Below are positions 8,521 through 18,069 of a stretch of 64,000 nt of DNA, piece by piece; within the stretch, counting starts at the first letter, position 1, and every line of letters begins with the position of its first letter. The DNA comes from Microbulbifer salipaludis. Its GTDB lineage: Bacteria; Pseudomonadota; Gammaproteobacteria; Pseudomonadales; Cellvibrionaceae. Position numbers and translations under genes: made by a program. Location: NCBI RefSeq assembly GCF_017303155.1, contig NZ_JAEKJR010000001.1, positions 992,001 through 1,056,000 on the forward strand, read 5' to 3'. Below the pieces are notes generated by a model, which was not told where the DNA came from, searched no databases, and worked only from the letters and a program-made list of their open reading frames with translations.

Positions 8521-8551
8521 AAAAAAGGGGCGAATGGATCGCCCCTTTTTT
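8521..8551. terminator. Bidirectional terminator
   Basis: AAAAAAGGGGCGA pairs perfectly with TCGCCCCTTTTTT across a 5-base loop. It lies between the converging TerC gene and the serine hydrolase gene and can serve both. Confidence 0.9.
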
Positions 8552-8576
8552 CGTTACCGATTTTTATTGATGCACT

Positions 8577-11096
8577 TTATTGGCACAGGCTGCGAATACT
8601 GTGCGCCTCCTGTGCCGCTTCCATCCACTTGTATTGGTCATCATCTCCGAAGTAGTAATACAGCGAGTTGTTGGGCAGGATCAGCACCGAGATGCCGCCG
8701 TAACCGGACATAAACGGTAGCCACAGCGGGTTGCTGCAACCACTGATGTTGCTGCTGATTTCATGGGCCCAGAAGCCGTTGTTGTACTTGTAATCGGTCA
8801 GCGGCTCCAGGCCCCGGTCACTGGCATCGCGCTGAAGCGCGGCATCCAGTTGTGCCTGGTTGAGTGTGGTTTGGCTGGCACTATCCGCAAAAAAGCTACC
8901 GATTTTCGCCACGTCGTCCCGCAGCCACATCAGGCCCCAGCCGGTAAACGCCTGCTGAACGCTGTCGTAGGTGCGACGGGTGAATTCGGCGGTGGGGCTG
9001 ACGCCCAGAGGTGCCAGTACCTCATCAATCAGAATATCCTGAAAAATATCGCTGCTACTGCCCTCGATGCCCTTCACATACGCATTCATCGCGGTGCCCA
9101 GAATGTAGGTATCAGATGTGTGGTACACCCACTGGGTACCGGGGGCCGCCTTGCGAGGATATTCCGTGCAGCTGTAGCTGATCTTGCTGGCGTGGTCTTC
9201 CGGCAGGAACAGGTCATTGGTATGGCTTGCCCCTTCATCACTCATGTAACTGGCGAGTTTGTAGTTGCCGGTGCCCATGTCGAGCGCGTTGCCAAAGGTT
9301 ACGTCATTCCAATTGCCATTGGTGTTGCATTCACTGATGTAGCTGCCGATAGATTGATTGAACGTACCCGGGTATTTCTGCTCCAGGCGCATCAGCGCAC
9401 CGCCTGCGAATACGGATTTTGCGCTGGAGTAGGACGGTACCACCAGCGCCTCACAATAGGGGTAGGCCCCCTGGCGCGTACTACAGCCGCCCACATAATG
9501 GGTACCATCAATGACGAAACCGACCAGTGAGATGGCCGCGGGGTCCTTGCCGTCCGGAGTGGCGAAGGCCGCTGGGTTGGTGCCGGGGTAATCCTGCGCG
9601 AGCGCACTCAGCGGTTTGGTGGGCATGCGTGCAGCAACTTCCGCTTGATACGCACTCACCAGCGCCGTGCTGTTCGCAACCGTACCAGGGGTATAGCTGG
9701 CCGAGAGCTGTCCCCACATATCAAACTGGTAGTAGAGGCAGGTTTCGCTGGCAATCTGGTAGGTCACATCGGAGGTAGAGCCATCATCCTTGAACAGGAA
9801 ACTCATCACGCCATTGTGCATGCAGTTGGCATTTTTCTGCTGTAGCGCAAACGGCAGTGCCACGCGGCTGTAACCGGCATCGCCGTTCTCGTTCCACACG
9901 CGCCCCGGTGTCAGCACGTATTCCCATTCCGGATGGGCGCTGGGAATAGACCCGCGTTCACGGGGCACGATATGGCTGCCAGTCTGCACAAACTCGAAAT
10001 TGAATTCCGGCAGGTGTTTACGGGTGGCGTCCTGGGTGCCGGTATAGCGGAAGGTATCCTTGTGCTCATCAAAGGCGCCGCCGCTGGCTTCGCCAAACAA
10101 CTCCAGGCTGCCTTCAAACTGGTTGCCGGGCATGGCCGCTTCCGCCGGAAGGGCGTAGTGAGAGAAATCCACAAGGCTGCCTGGATCGCTGCCATTAAGC
10201 AGGGTATTCATGGTGAGTGCGGTTCGGGAAACATTGCCGCTACCGGTGAGTGGATCAAAATCCTCGACGCTGCCACCACCCTCACTGGCGCTGCCGAAAA
10301 GGCTGACGGAAACACTGGGCTCGTCCGGGTCGTTGGATGAAAGTGTGATGCTACTACTGAAATTTCCCTCGACGGTGGGCGAGAAACTCACAGCGATGGT
10401 GCAGCTGGCGCCCGCGGCAATCGTTGTGCAGTTATTACTGGCCAGGTTGAACGGCGCCGCCGGCGCACTGGTATTGCTGATCACCAATGCCGCCGAGCCC
10501 TCATTGGACACAGTAATTGATTGTGAAGTGCTGTTGCCCGGAGCAATGCTCGCGAAGGTTACGCTGCCCGGTACATTGATGTCGGGTGCTGTTGGCGCAC
10601 CACCCGTGCCGCTGACCAGCGCCTGGTGACCGTAGCAGTAATCGCCTGTGGTCGAGCCGGTGCCGCGGAAGCGCAACTGCACGGCGGTATTGTTATCGAT
10701 GCCGGCAGGCGCGCTGTTGGCACTGAATGGTGTGCCGTTATCGTCTCCGTTAGCGACGGTCACCGCTGTGGTCCAGCTGCTGCCGCCGTCGGTGGATATT
10801 TCCCCGTAGCAGAACTCTCCATTTTCCAGTGAACTGGCAGCCAGGGTGAGGGATACCGAAACTGCCGAATAACCGGCAGTTGATAACGCGCGGCTTGCAC
10901 TGGAAGTGCCGCGCAAACGCATCAGGGAACCATCGTGCACATCGACATTTCCGGTTGTGCTCCAGTCACTGATGTCGCCATTACTGAAATTGTCGGCGTA
11001 GATGGTTTCGGTCTTTGCCTGCATGGAGCCGACCGCGCCCAGCAGAAAAACGGCAGCCACGAATCCCGTTCGAGGCAATGGGTATCTCGATTTCAT
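8577..11096 (-). CDS. Secreted beta-lactamase-fold serine hydrolase with choice-of-anchor D domain
   Basis: An 839-residue exported protein starting at the ATG at 11096, which follows AAGGTGC; the open frame continues upstream but lacks support there. A signal peptide ends near MQAKTE. Next come a Cys-containing beta-sandwich region (about residues 25-155), an ASH-type choice-of-anchor D domain (about 160-255; SITVSNEGSAALVIS and SSNDPDEPSVSVSL), and a C-terminal serine hydrolase domain of the class C beta-lactamase/esterase type. Its nucleophile motif is S-S-A-K at about 557-560 and the second motif YHTS lies about 130 residues later. An esterase or D-amino-peptidase role is more likely than drug resistance. 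The target is unknown. Confidence 0.78.
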   Translation of the reverse strand: MKSRYPLPRTGFVAAVFLLGAVGSMQAKTETIYADNFSNGDISDWSTTGNVDVHDGSLMRLRGTSSASRALSTAGYSAVSVSLTLAASSLENGEFCYGEISTDGGSSWTTAVTVANGDDNGTPFSANSAPAGIDNNTAVQLRFRGTGSTTGDYCYGHQALVSGTGGAPTAPDINVPGSVTFASIAPGNSTSQSITVSNEGSAALVISNTSAPAAPFNLASNNCTTIAAGASCTIAVSFSPTVEGNFSSSITLSSNDPDEPSVSVSLFGSASEGGGSVEDFDPLTGSGNVSRTALTMNTLLNGSDPGSLVDFSHYALPAEAAMPGNQFEGSLELFGEASGGAFDEHKDTFRYTGTQDATRKHLPEFNFEFVQTGSHIVPRERGSIPSAHPEWEYVLTPGRVWNENGDAGYSRVALPFALQQKNANCMHNGVMSFLFKDDGSTSDVTYQIASETCLYYQFDMWGQLSASYTPGTVANSTALVSAYQAEVAARMPTKPLSALAQDYPGTNPAAFATPDGKDPAAISLVGFVIDGTHYVGGCSTRQGAYPYCEALVVPSYSSAKSVFAGGALMRLEQKYPGTFNQSIGSYISECNTNGNWNDVTFGNALDMGTGNYKLASYMSDEGASHTNDLFLPEDHASKISYSCTEYPRKAAPGTQWVYHTSDTYILGTAMNAYVKGIEGSSSDIFQDILIDEVLAPLGVSPTAEFTRRTYDSVQQAFTGWGLMWLRDDVAKIGSFFADSASQTTLNQAQLDAALQRDASDRGLEPLTDYKYNNGFWAHEISSNISGCSNPLWLPFMSGYGGISVLILPNNSLYYYFGDDDQYKWMEAAQEAHSIRSLCQ

Positions 11097-11337
11097 TTTC
11101 GCACCTTGATTATTGTTATCCGCTTGGCTGCCAATATGCGAGCGGACACGCGCACAGTGGCATGGGCATAACATGCAGCGTCGGCCGGGGATTCTGTAGG
11201 GCCAGCTTTGCAGGCTGGGTGGCGCCAGTGGCACAAATGACGCGATTTTGTTGGTTGAAAAATGCACAAGTTCGATATGTGTCACAGTTTGTGAGACATT
11301 ATTTGTACAGACACGGCGCAACAGAGGGGTACACGGT

Positions 11338-13578
11338 ATGGATACTTTGCCAGTGATCGAAAGAAGTCTGCCCGGCGGCCGGGGGCTGACCGGTGTGGTT
11401 GGCATGCTGCTTGTGGTGCTGCTCACTGCCTGTGGCGGCGAGCGGGCAGCGCAGGTACCGGCTGCAGGAGAGCTGGAGCCTGTGGCCACGGATTCTGTGG
11501 AAGCCGAGGCCGAGGAGGAAGAAGTACTGCCAGCGTTTGAAAACTACGTGGAGCGCGGAGACCTGGAAGCCATCAAGGCACGCGGGACACTACGCTTGCT
11601 GGCGCCGCTGGGGCTGGAAGAAGAATCGCTGCCGCGGGATGGCTTGCCCACGGGCGAGTGGCGGGCACTCGCGGAAAAATTTGCGCACCAACGCGGGCTC
11701 GAGCCCCAGTGGGTATATGTGGATAACTTTGCGCAGCTGATCCCCGCGTTGACGGATGGGCGCGGCGATCTCATTGCGGTGAACTTTTCCCGTACACCGG
11801 AGCGGGCCCAGCAGGTCGCCTTCACGCGACCATTGGAATATGTGCAGGAGCAACTGATTACCCGCCGCGCTGCCGATACCGATCAGGGCGAGTTTCAGGT
11901 GGCGCTGAGAAAAGGCAGTGCCTTTGCCGAAACGTTGCAGCAGCAGAGCACGGAATCCCGGGTGCTCACCCCGCGCTTTCTCGAGGGGCCGGTGACTCAG
12001 GATGAACTGCTCGAAGGCGTGATGAAAGGTACGTTTGATGCCACCGTTATCGACAGCAACCTCGCGGAAGTACTGCTCGCAGACTACCCCGGCCTGCAGG
12101 CCGAGGACCTGCGAGACAGCCGCCGCGCCATCGCCTGGGCGGTGCGCCGGGATAGCCAGAAGCTCGAGCGGGCACTGAATGAATATTTTACCGAACAGCA
12201 CCTGATCGCCGCCCAGCGACGGGCCAGTGCCCTGCGTGACTGGGACGACATTCAGCAAACCCGCACCCTGCGTGTGCTGACCCGCAATCATCCCGCGTCC
12301 TATTTCATGTGGCGTGGCGAGTTGATGGGGTTTGATTATGAATTGTTGCAGCGCTTCGCCCGCGACCATGGCCTGCGGCTCAGTATGGTGGTGCCTGGCC
12401 CGGATGTGGATCTGGCCGAAGCGCTGGCCGCGGGGCAGGGCGATTTGATTGCGGCGTCGCTGACGGTGACAGACGCGCGTAAAGCGCAGGGGCTGGTATT
12501 TACCCGGCCCTATATGCAGGTGACCGAACAGCTGGTAACCGCGGTGGACAACCTGCCGGATAACGATAGCCATAGCGACGGCGTGGATGCAGTCGCTGCA
12601 GTACCGGTCGCCCAGCGGCTCAACGGCAAGACCGTTGCGGTCAATCCGTTCAGTAGCTATTACACCAACCTGACCGGGTTGCTGGCCTCCGCGCAGGAGC
12701 CGGTGGATCTTTTGCCCGTAGCAGGTGCCACCACCGAGCAGTTGATTGATGCCGTGGCGGAAGGCCGTTACGACTACACCGTGGTGGATTCCCACCTGGT
12801 GGCCATTGAGCAGACCTACCGTGACGATTTCGGGGTGGTGGGGGATATTTCCGGCGAGCGGGATATTGCCTGGGCGGTGCGCGGGGACCAGCCGCGCTTG
12901 CTGGAGCAGCTGAACGGCTTCCTCAACAAGTACGACCGCGGACTGTTTTTCAACGTCACCTACAACAAATACTTCCGCGAAAATAAACGCCTTGAAAAAA
13001 AGCAGCGCGAGCGCCTGCGGGATACCAGCATGCTGTCGCCCTACGATTCGCTGGTGCGCAAATACGCGCAGCCTGCCGACAAGGACTGGCGCATGGTGGT
13101 GTCGCAGATGTATCAGGAGAGCCGCTTCAACCCGAGAGCGCGGTCATTCGCCGGCGCCCGCGGCCTGATGCAGGTGATGCCGCGCACCGCGCGGCAAATG
13201 GGCATCAGCGGGCTGTATGAGCCGGAAAACAGTATTCGTGCGGGGGTCGCCTATATGGGATGGCTGGAGGAGCGTTTTCCCCGCAGCCTGCCGTTCGACC
13301 AGAAGATCTACTTTACCCTGGCAGCCTACAACGCCGGACATGGTCACGTGCGGGACGCCCGCGTACTCGCCGAGCAGCTGGGCAAAGACCCGAATCGCTG
13401 GTTCGATAATGTTGAAGAGGCGATGCTGCTGTTATCCAAGCCGGAGTATTACAAAAAAGCTCGCTTTGGTTACGTACGGGGACGGGAGCCGGTGAATTAC
13501 GTGCGGGAGATCCGCGACCGCTACTTCGGTTACCTGTCCGTAGCGCGGCAGGAGCGGTTGTCCGAACAGTCCCTGTAG
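11338..13578 (+). CDS. Lytic transglycosylase lipoprotein with two solute-binding domains (MltF-related)
   Basis: A 746-residue lipoprotein with lipobox LLTAC (Cys 32). An acidic linker is followed by two family 3 solute-binding-type domains in tandem: about residues 75-300 (RGTLRLLAP) and 300-560 (TRTLRVLTRNHPASYF). The C-terminal SLT domain has its catalytic Glu at about 594 in MYQESRFNP, plus ARGLMQVMPRTA and LAAYNAGHGHVRDA. MltF itself has one such binding domain, so this is an extended architecture. It would cut peptidoglycan glycan strands under control of a bound ligand. The ATG at 11338 has a GAGGGG site; an earlier in-frame start would bury the signal peptide. Confidence 0.88.
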   Translation: MDTLPVIERSLPGGRGLTGVVGMLLVVLLTACGGERAAQVPAAGELEPVATDSVEAEAEEEEVLPAFENYVERGDLEAIKARGTLRLLAPLGLEEESLPRDGLPTGEWRALAEKFAHQRGLEPQWVYVDNFAQLIPALTDGRGDLIAVNFSRTPERAQQVAFTRPLEYVQEQLITRRAADTDQGEFQVALRKGSAFAETLQQQSTESRVLTPRFLEGPVTQDELLEGVMKGTFDATVIDSNLAEVLLADYPGLQAEDLRDSRRAIAWAVRRDSQKLERALNEYFTEQHLIAAQRRASALRDWDDIQQTRTLRVLTRNHPASYFMWRGELMGFDYELLQRFARDHGLRLSMVVPGPDVDLAEALAAGQGDLIAASLTVTDARKAQGLVFTRPYMQVTEQLVTAVDNLPDNDSHSDGVDAVAAVPVAQRLNGKTVAVNPFSSYYTNLTGLLASAQEPVDLLPVAGATTEQLIDAVAEGRYDYTVVDSHLVAIEQTYRDDFGVVGDISGERDIAWAVRGDQPRLLEQLNGFLNKYDRGLFFNVTYNKYFRENKRLEKKQRERLRDTSMLSPYDSLVRKYAQPADKDWRMVVSQMYQESRFNPRARSFAGARGLMQVMPRTARQMGISGLYEPENSIRAGVAYMGWLEERFPRSLPFDQKIYFTLAAYNAGHGHVRDARVLAEQLGKDPNRWFDNVEEAMLLLSKPEYYKKARFGYVRGREPVNYVREIRDRYFGYLSVARQERLSEQSL

Positions 13579-13665
13579 CGCGTTTGCTGCGGCGTGCTGA
13601 TCCAGGGCGCGCCGCAGGTTCGGCATAACCTTCCTGTAAAAAACGCTGCGCTGCAGGGCGCGAGA

Positions 13666-14592
13666 TCATGAGCCCTGCTCTTGCCGGTCGGCGCGCTCCG
13701 CTATTTGCGACAGGCCGCGCTCGCTTTGCAGTTTGTTCACCCGGCGCAGATTATTTCTCGCTGCGTGATTGTCACTGTCGAGGGCGAGTGCCTGGGTGTA
13801 ACTGATTTCAGCCAGTTGCAGGTTGCCGGTTTGCCGGTGAATATAGCCAAGACTGTTCCACAACAGGCTGGTCGCCGGTGTGAGTGTAATCGCCTCCGAC
13901 AGCATGGACAGCGCTCCGTCCCACTGTTTGGTCTTGGCCAGTTCCAGAGCGCGGTTGTTCAGGTAGAGCGCCTGCACGGTTTTATCTTCCAGACGGTGAT
14001 GGGGGAAATCCGGGCGCGGCTCGAAGTTGAACTCGAATACCCGTACGGTCCAGCCGAAAGTCACTTCCGCATTGATGTGCAAAATATTCTGCACCAGTGC
14101 CCTGCCGCGCCCACCCGTGGTCGCACGCTGTTCCACTGGGACTTCCACTTGATTGAAGTGTGCCTCAAGCCCCACCTCCCGTGCCAGTGCCACAATCAGT
14201 GCGGCAAAGGAAATACAGTTGCCCCGGCGCTGCGCAAACGCCTCCGCCGCGGTGGTGGTCGTGTCCAGGTCGTACTCCAGTTCGAACCCTTCGCTCTTCA
14301 GCGTGCGCACCATGCGCCGAAAGCGCCGCGAGGGAGACAGGGAGGGGTCTATCGAGTCCACGAACGCCTGCATTTCCGGGGTCAGTGTCAGCAGGTCCTG
14401 GGCATGTAATACATCGCTGTCTTCGAGTTCGCCCTTCGTTGCCTGGGGCCAGCTTTGCTTGTTCAGGTTTTGCTTCAGCACGGTCTCCATGACTGCTGCC
14501 GTGTCCATCTCCGGCACCACGGTCGCCGCGACCTGATGACTGCCAGCGCAGCCAACCTGCATCATCACCGCCAATATCGCTATCCATCGCAT
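13666..14592 (-). CDS. Lipoprotein with transglutaminase-like and TPR regions
   Basis: A 308-residue lipoprotein (lipobox MQVGC, Cys 15). The middle has a transglutaminase-like core: RRGNCISFAALIVALAREVG with the Cys of the triad, and a His in LVQNILHINAEV. The last 110 residues form about three TPR-type helical hairpins (ALYLNNRALELAKTKQWDGA and following). Such proteins are envelope-associated and may act as proteases or scaffolds; no substrate is visible. It converges with the transglycosylase gene upstream, with 87 bases between them. Confidence 0.8.
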   Translation of the reverse strand: MRWIAILAVMMQVGCAGSHQVAATVVPEMDTAAVMETVLKQNLNKQSWPQATKGELEDSDVLHAQDLLTLTPEMQAFVDSIDPSLSPSRRFRRMVRTLKSEGFELEYDLDTTTTAAEAFAQRRGNCISFAALIVALAREVGLEAHFNQVEVPVEQRATTGGRGRALVQNILHINAEVTFGWTVRVFEFNFEPRPDFPHHRLEDKTVQALYLNNRALELAKTKQWDGALSMLSEAITLTPATSLLWNSLGYIHRQTGNLQLAEISYTQALALDSDNHAARNNLRRVNKLQSERGLSQIAERADRQEQGS

Positions 14593-14800
14593 CGCTATTT
14601 TCTCCTGTGTGTTTGCCTATAGACACATAAAAATTGCGAGATAGATGCGTGATGTCGATGAAGATGCTAAATGTTGCGTTAAGTTGACGTTCAGCTCGGC
14701 GCCTCTGCGACAGGGCGAAGGTAGGGCGTCGATGAGTCGACGGTGCAAGTTGGCGGAGAATCAATCGGTGCGAATTGGGGCGGATCGAATCCGGGGGTTT

Positions 14801-15223
14801 TTAACGGAAAGCAACGCAGGCAGCGCTGCGTACCCGCAACACCGACTCCTGGTCGAAACGGGTTTTGTAGGTATTGATCAGTGTGGTGATGGAGGCTTCG
14901 CTCTCGGTGTTGCCGGTGTGTACCAGAGATAGCACATGGCTCCGCTCGCGCACGATATCCCCGGTGCCCGATGTCCACTGGCCGGTTCCGGAGAGTACCG
15001 TGAGCCCATCCGGGAAATGCACCGTCAGCACCTCTTGCACAAACGCGGCCCATTCCGCGTCGGTCACCGGCCGTTGTTCACCGCGCTCGGTGCCGAAATA
15101 CAGCAGGTCGTGGAACTGCAGGGATTCTCCCGCCTGACAGTGTTGTATTGCCTGGTTGCCGCAGGCTGTCAGTGCCGCCATGGTGAGCGCGGCCACCAGG
15201 TTTTTCATGCGTGTACTGTGCAT
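14801..15223 (-). CDS. DUF3574 lipoprotein
   Basis: A 140-residue lipoprotein with lipobox LTAC (Cys 21 from the first ATG). The mature region shows the DUF3574 pattern: YFGTERG, PVTDAEWAAFVQEVLTVHFP, then GTGQW and ERSHVLSLVH. The family function is unknown. GGAG lies only three bases before the ATG at 15223, so the ATG at 15208 is a possible alternative; both give a plausible signal peptide. It stands apart from the next minus-strand gene by 208 bases in which I see nothing definite. Confidence 0.8.
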   Translation of the reverse strand: MHSTRMKNLVAALTMAALTACGNQAIQHCQAGESLQFHDLLYFGTERGEQRPVTDAEWAAFVQEVLTVHFPDGLTVLSGTGQWTSGTGDIVRERSHVLSLVHTGNTESEASITTLINTYKTRFDQESVLRVRSAACVAFR

Positions 15224-15439
15224 AGTCTCCAGGGTGGGGGCGCCGATGCTCCGGTAGTCTGCTTCGAATCAATATAGTTGAGACCGGTGGGCGCACACGA
15301 CGGGCGCATGTTTGCAAATTAAGGTGCCAGCGGGATTGCGGCATTGCGAACAGCGCAACCTGTCAAAATACCGTTGACTAAAATTCTTGATACCTTTGCA
15401 GACCAATAACAATTCTGGTTGAAGAGCGAGAGGAAGGTG

Positions 15440-15859
15440 ATGATGAAATCCAACTGCATGCACCTGGCCATTCCGGCCGGTGATCTGGAGACGACCAAGG
15501 CTTTCTACTGCGATGTGCTGGGATGTAAAAGTGGCAACAGTGAGGCGGGGCGCTGGGTCGATATCGATTTCTGGGGCAACGAACTCACCCTGCACCAGAG
15601 TGAGGAGCAGCTGCCCAATGTGCGTCACGACGTCGACATGGGCGCCGTTGCGGTGCCGCATTTTGGCGCGCACCTGCCAAACGATGAATTCCAGGCACTG
15701 AAGGCGCGTATTGAGGCTGCCGGGCTGGAATATCTCGACAAGCCCTATCGGCGCTTTGAGGGGGACGAGTATGAGCAGGAAACGTTTTTCATAACCGATC
15801 CCAACGGCAACGTGCTGGAAATGAAGACCATGGTCAACCCGGAATTAATGTTCCGCTAG
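15440..15859 (+). CDS. VOC-family (glyoxalase fold) protein
   Basis: A 139-residue cytosolic protein of the vicinal oxygen chelate fold with two beta-alpha-beta-beta-beta modules. The metal-ligand positions can be followed: His in MHLAIPAGD, His in ELTLHQSEEQ, His in VAVPHFGAHL and Glu in GNVLEMKTM. The DPNGNVLEMK end is typical of the family. Substrate unknown. A GAGGAAGG ribosome site precedes tandem ATGs at 15440 and 15443. Confidence 0.88.
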   Translation: MMKSNCMHLAIPAGDLETTKAFYCDVLGCKSGNSEAGRWVDIDFWGNELTLHQSEEQLPNVRHDVDMGAVAVPHFGAHLPNDEFQALKARIEAAGLEYLDKPYRRFEGDEYEQETFFITDPNGNVLEMKTMVNPELMFR

Positions 15860-15930
15860 ACGCCGGTTCTTACTTTCAAGCGGCCACCATCCCCCGCATA
15901 CTCGGAGCTGTTGCCAACCGCGAGAAGTTT

Positions 15931-17775
15931 ATGCCGAGCCCCAGCGCGCCAGCCAGTCACGATCCACAAACCAACGCCCCTGTGTCCAAGTCCGCTGCGA
16001 TGAGTGCGCGGCAAATGCTGGTTGCGCTGTGGCAATTTATGCGGCCCTACAAAATGGTGCTGCTGGGGGCGGCAGTTGCGCTGGTGTTTACCGCGGGTAT
16101 TACCCTGTCGATTGGTCAGGGCGTCCGCCTGCTGGTCGATGAAGGCCTGACTGGCGACTCCAGCCAGTCGTTGTCCCGGGCGGTACTCGTTTTGCTGGTG
16201 CTGGCCGGGCTAATGGCCATGGGCACCTATGCGCGGCACTATTTAGTGTCGTGGCTGGGGGAGCGTGTGGTGGCGGACCTGCGCAAGGCGGTGTTCGATC
16301 AACTCGTGACCCTGCACCCCAGTTATTTTGAAACCAACCGCAGTGGCGAGATTATGTCCCGTCTCACCACTGATACCACCCTGCTGCAACACATTATCGG
16401 CACCTCGTTTTCCATGGCGCTGCGCAGTGTGCTGATGTTCGTGGGTGCGCTGATTCTGCTGCTGTTTACCAATCTGAAGCTGAGCCTGATGGTACTGGTG
16501 GGGGTGCCGCTGGTGTTGCTGCCCATCGTGCTGTACGGGCGGCGGGTGCGGAAACTCTCCAAGGCCAGTCAGGACTCCATCGCCGATGTAGGCAGCTACG
16601 CCGGTGAGATTATCCAGCACATCAAGACCGTGCAGAGTTACACCCGTGAGCCCTATGAAAAACAGGCGTTCGCCGGCGAGGTGGAAGCGGCATTCGATGT
16701 GGCCAGGCGGCGCATTCGGCAGCGCTCGCTGCTGATTGCCGTGGTGATCCTGTTGATGTTCGGCGCCGTGAGTGCGTTGCTGTGGGTGGGCGGCAACGAC
16801 ATGATCGCCGGGCGCATGAGCAGCGGTGACCTGGCCGCGTTCGTGTTCTACGCCATGTTGATGGGCTCGGCGGTAGCGACCATCTCCGAGGTCTACGGCG
16901 AACTGCAGCGCGCCACCGGTGCCACCGAGCGCCTGATGGACCTGTTGCAGGTGGAGGCGGAAATTCCGGCGAGTAGTAATGCGCAGCCTTCCGCCACCGC
17001 TGCACATACAGGCGCAGGGCTGCTGGCGCTCGAGATGGTGGACTTCAGTTATCCCTCGCGCCCGGAGCACCCCGCCCTGCACCAGTTGAGCCTGACGGTT
17101 GCCGCCGGCAAGAGTCTCGCACTGGTTGGCCCATCGGGGGCGGGCAAGTCCACGGTGCTGGAATTACTGCAGCGCTTTTACGAACCGCTGCGGGGCCGCA
17201 TCACCCTGGATGGTGTGGACATCCGCGAGCTGGATACAACCACCCTGCGTCGGCAAATGGCCGTGGTGCCACAACAGCCGGCGCTGTTTACCGCGGATGT
17301 CTGGTACAACATTCGCTACGGCAACCCCGCGGCCAGCGACGCGGCGGTTGTTGCCGCCGCCAAAGCCGCCCACGCCCACGAGTTTATCGAGCAGCTGCCA
17401 GACGGTTACAACAGCCATCTGGGCGAGCAGGGTGCGCGTTTGTCGGGCGGGCAGCGGCAGCGCATCGCCATTGCCCGCGCAATTCTCAAAGACCCGAAAA
17501 TCCTGCTGCTGGACGAGGCCACCAGTGCGCTGGATGCAGAGAGTGAGCACCACGTACAACAGGCGCTGGAGACCCTGATGCAGGGGCGCACCACCATTAT
17601 CATCGCCCATCGACTGGCAACGATTCTGCACGCGGACAGTATTGCGGTGTTACACGAGGGAAAGCTGGTGGCACAGGGCAGCCACGGGGAGCTGATCGAG
17701 AAATCGCCGTTGTACAAGCGGCTGGCGGAGTTGCAGTTTCAGGATGCGGAGCGGCACAAGCCGTTGATGGAATAG
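15931..17775 (+). CDS. ABC exporter, fused membrane and ATPase half-transporter (MsbA type)
   Basis: A 614-residue half-transporter that would work as a homodimer in the inner membrane. The N-terminal 330 residues hold six membrane segments. The ATPase domain has Walker A GPSGAGKST at about residue 400, the signature LSGGQRQR, Walker B ILLLDEATSALD and the switch His in IIAHRLATI. MsbA-type exporters move lipids or hydrophobic drugs; the cargo cannot be read here and no lipid A gene is adjacent. The stop codon lies in a short tandem repeat. Confidence 0.9.
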   Translation: MPSPSAPASHDPQTNAPVSKSAAMSARQMLVALWQFMRPYKMVLLGAAVALVFTAGITLSIGQGVRLLVDEGLTGDSSQSLSRAVLVLLVLAGLMAMGTYARHYLVSWLGERVVADLRKAVFDQLVTLHPSYFETNRSGEIMSRLTTDTTLLQHIIGTSFSMALRSVLMFVGALILLLFTNLKLSLMVLVGVPLVLLPIVLYGRRVRKLSKASQDSIADVGSYAGEIIQHIKTVQSYTREPYEKQAFAGEVEAAFDVARRRIRQRSLLIAVVILLMFGAVSALLWVGGNDMIAGRMSSGDLAAFVFYAMLMGSAVATISEVYGELQRATGATERLMDLLQVEAEIPASSNAQPSATAAHTGAGLLALEMVDFSYPSRPEHPALHQLSLTVAAGKSLALVGPSGAGKSTVLELLQRFYEPLRGRITLDGVDIRELDTTTLRRQMAVVPQQPALFTADVWYNIRYGNPAASDAAVVAAAKAAHAHEFIEQLPDGYNSHLGEQGARLSGGQRQRIAIARAILKDPKILLLDEATSALDAESEHHVQQALETLMQGRTTIIIAHRLATILHADSIAVLHEGKLVAQGSHGELIEKSPLYKRLAELQFQDAERHKPLME

Positions 17776-17803
17776 ATAGTGGAATAGACAGTGGAATAGC
17801 GGA
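17768..17803 (+). repeat. 12-bp tandem repeat carrying repeated stop codons
   Basis: Three units of TGGAATAGAYAG-like sequence follow each other (17768, 17780, 17792), the last diverging after TGGAATAG. Because the unit is 12 bases, GAA-TAG recurs in the exporter's frame, giving three successive in-frame stops. Confidence 0.7.
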
Positions 17804-17818
17804 AATCGTACACAAACA

Positions 17819-17844
17819 AAAACGGGCCCCGAAGGGCCCGTTTT
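17819..17844. terminator. Bidirectional terminator
   Basis: AAAACGGGCCC pairs perfectly with GGGCCCGTTTT around a CGAA loop. It separates the converging exporter and cold-shock genes. Confidence 0.88.
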
Positions 17845-17859
17845 CACATCGGTAGGGTC

Positions 17860-18069
17860 TTATACCACTACGATGTTTTCAGCCTGCGGGCCTTTTTTGC
17901 CTTGAGTTACGGTGAACTCAACAGCTTGGCCTTCAGTCAGGGTGCGGAAGCCGCTGCTGGAGATGGCGCTGAAGTGAGCGAAAACGTCCGGACCGGACTG
18001 CTGCTCAATAAAACCAAAACCTTTTGCTTCGTCGAACCATTTAACGGTGCCAGTTACTGTATTAGACAT
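17860..18069 (-). CDS. Cold-shock domain protein, CspA family
   Basis: A 69-residue single cold-shock domain that binds single-stranded RNA and DNA. RNP1 reads KGFGFIE and RNP2 VFAHF, and the N-terminal [15 protein letters not shown] is standard. It is an RNA chaperone; whether it is cold-induced cannot be told from the protein. AGGAAAT precedes the ATG. The 190 bases before the next gene are long enough for the extended leader typical of such genes. Confidence 0.95.
   Translation of the reverse strand: MSNTVTGTVKWFDEAKGFGFIEQQSGPDVFAHFSAISSSGFRTLTEGQAVEFTVTQGKKGPQAENIVVV

Noticed and set aside
11279..11302. CRP-like TGTGTCACA region before the transglycosylase gene
   Set aside because: The half-sites do not have the TGTGA-N6-TCACA arrangement and the match is no better than chance.
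8577..11489. Possible resistance beta-lactamase
   Set aside because: The motif spacing and size fit esterase/peptidase-type class C relatives, and no regulator or mobile context is present.
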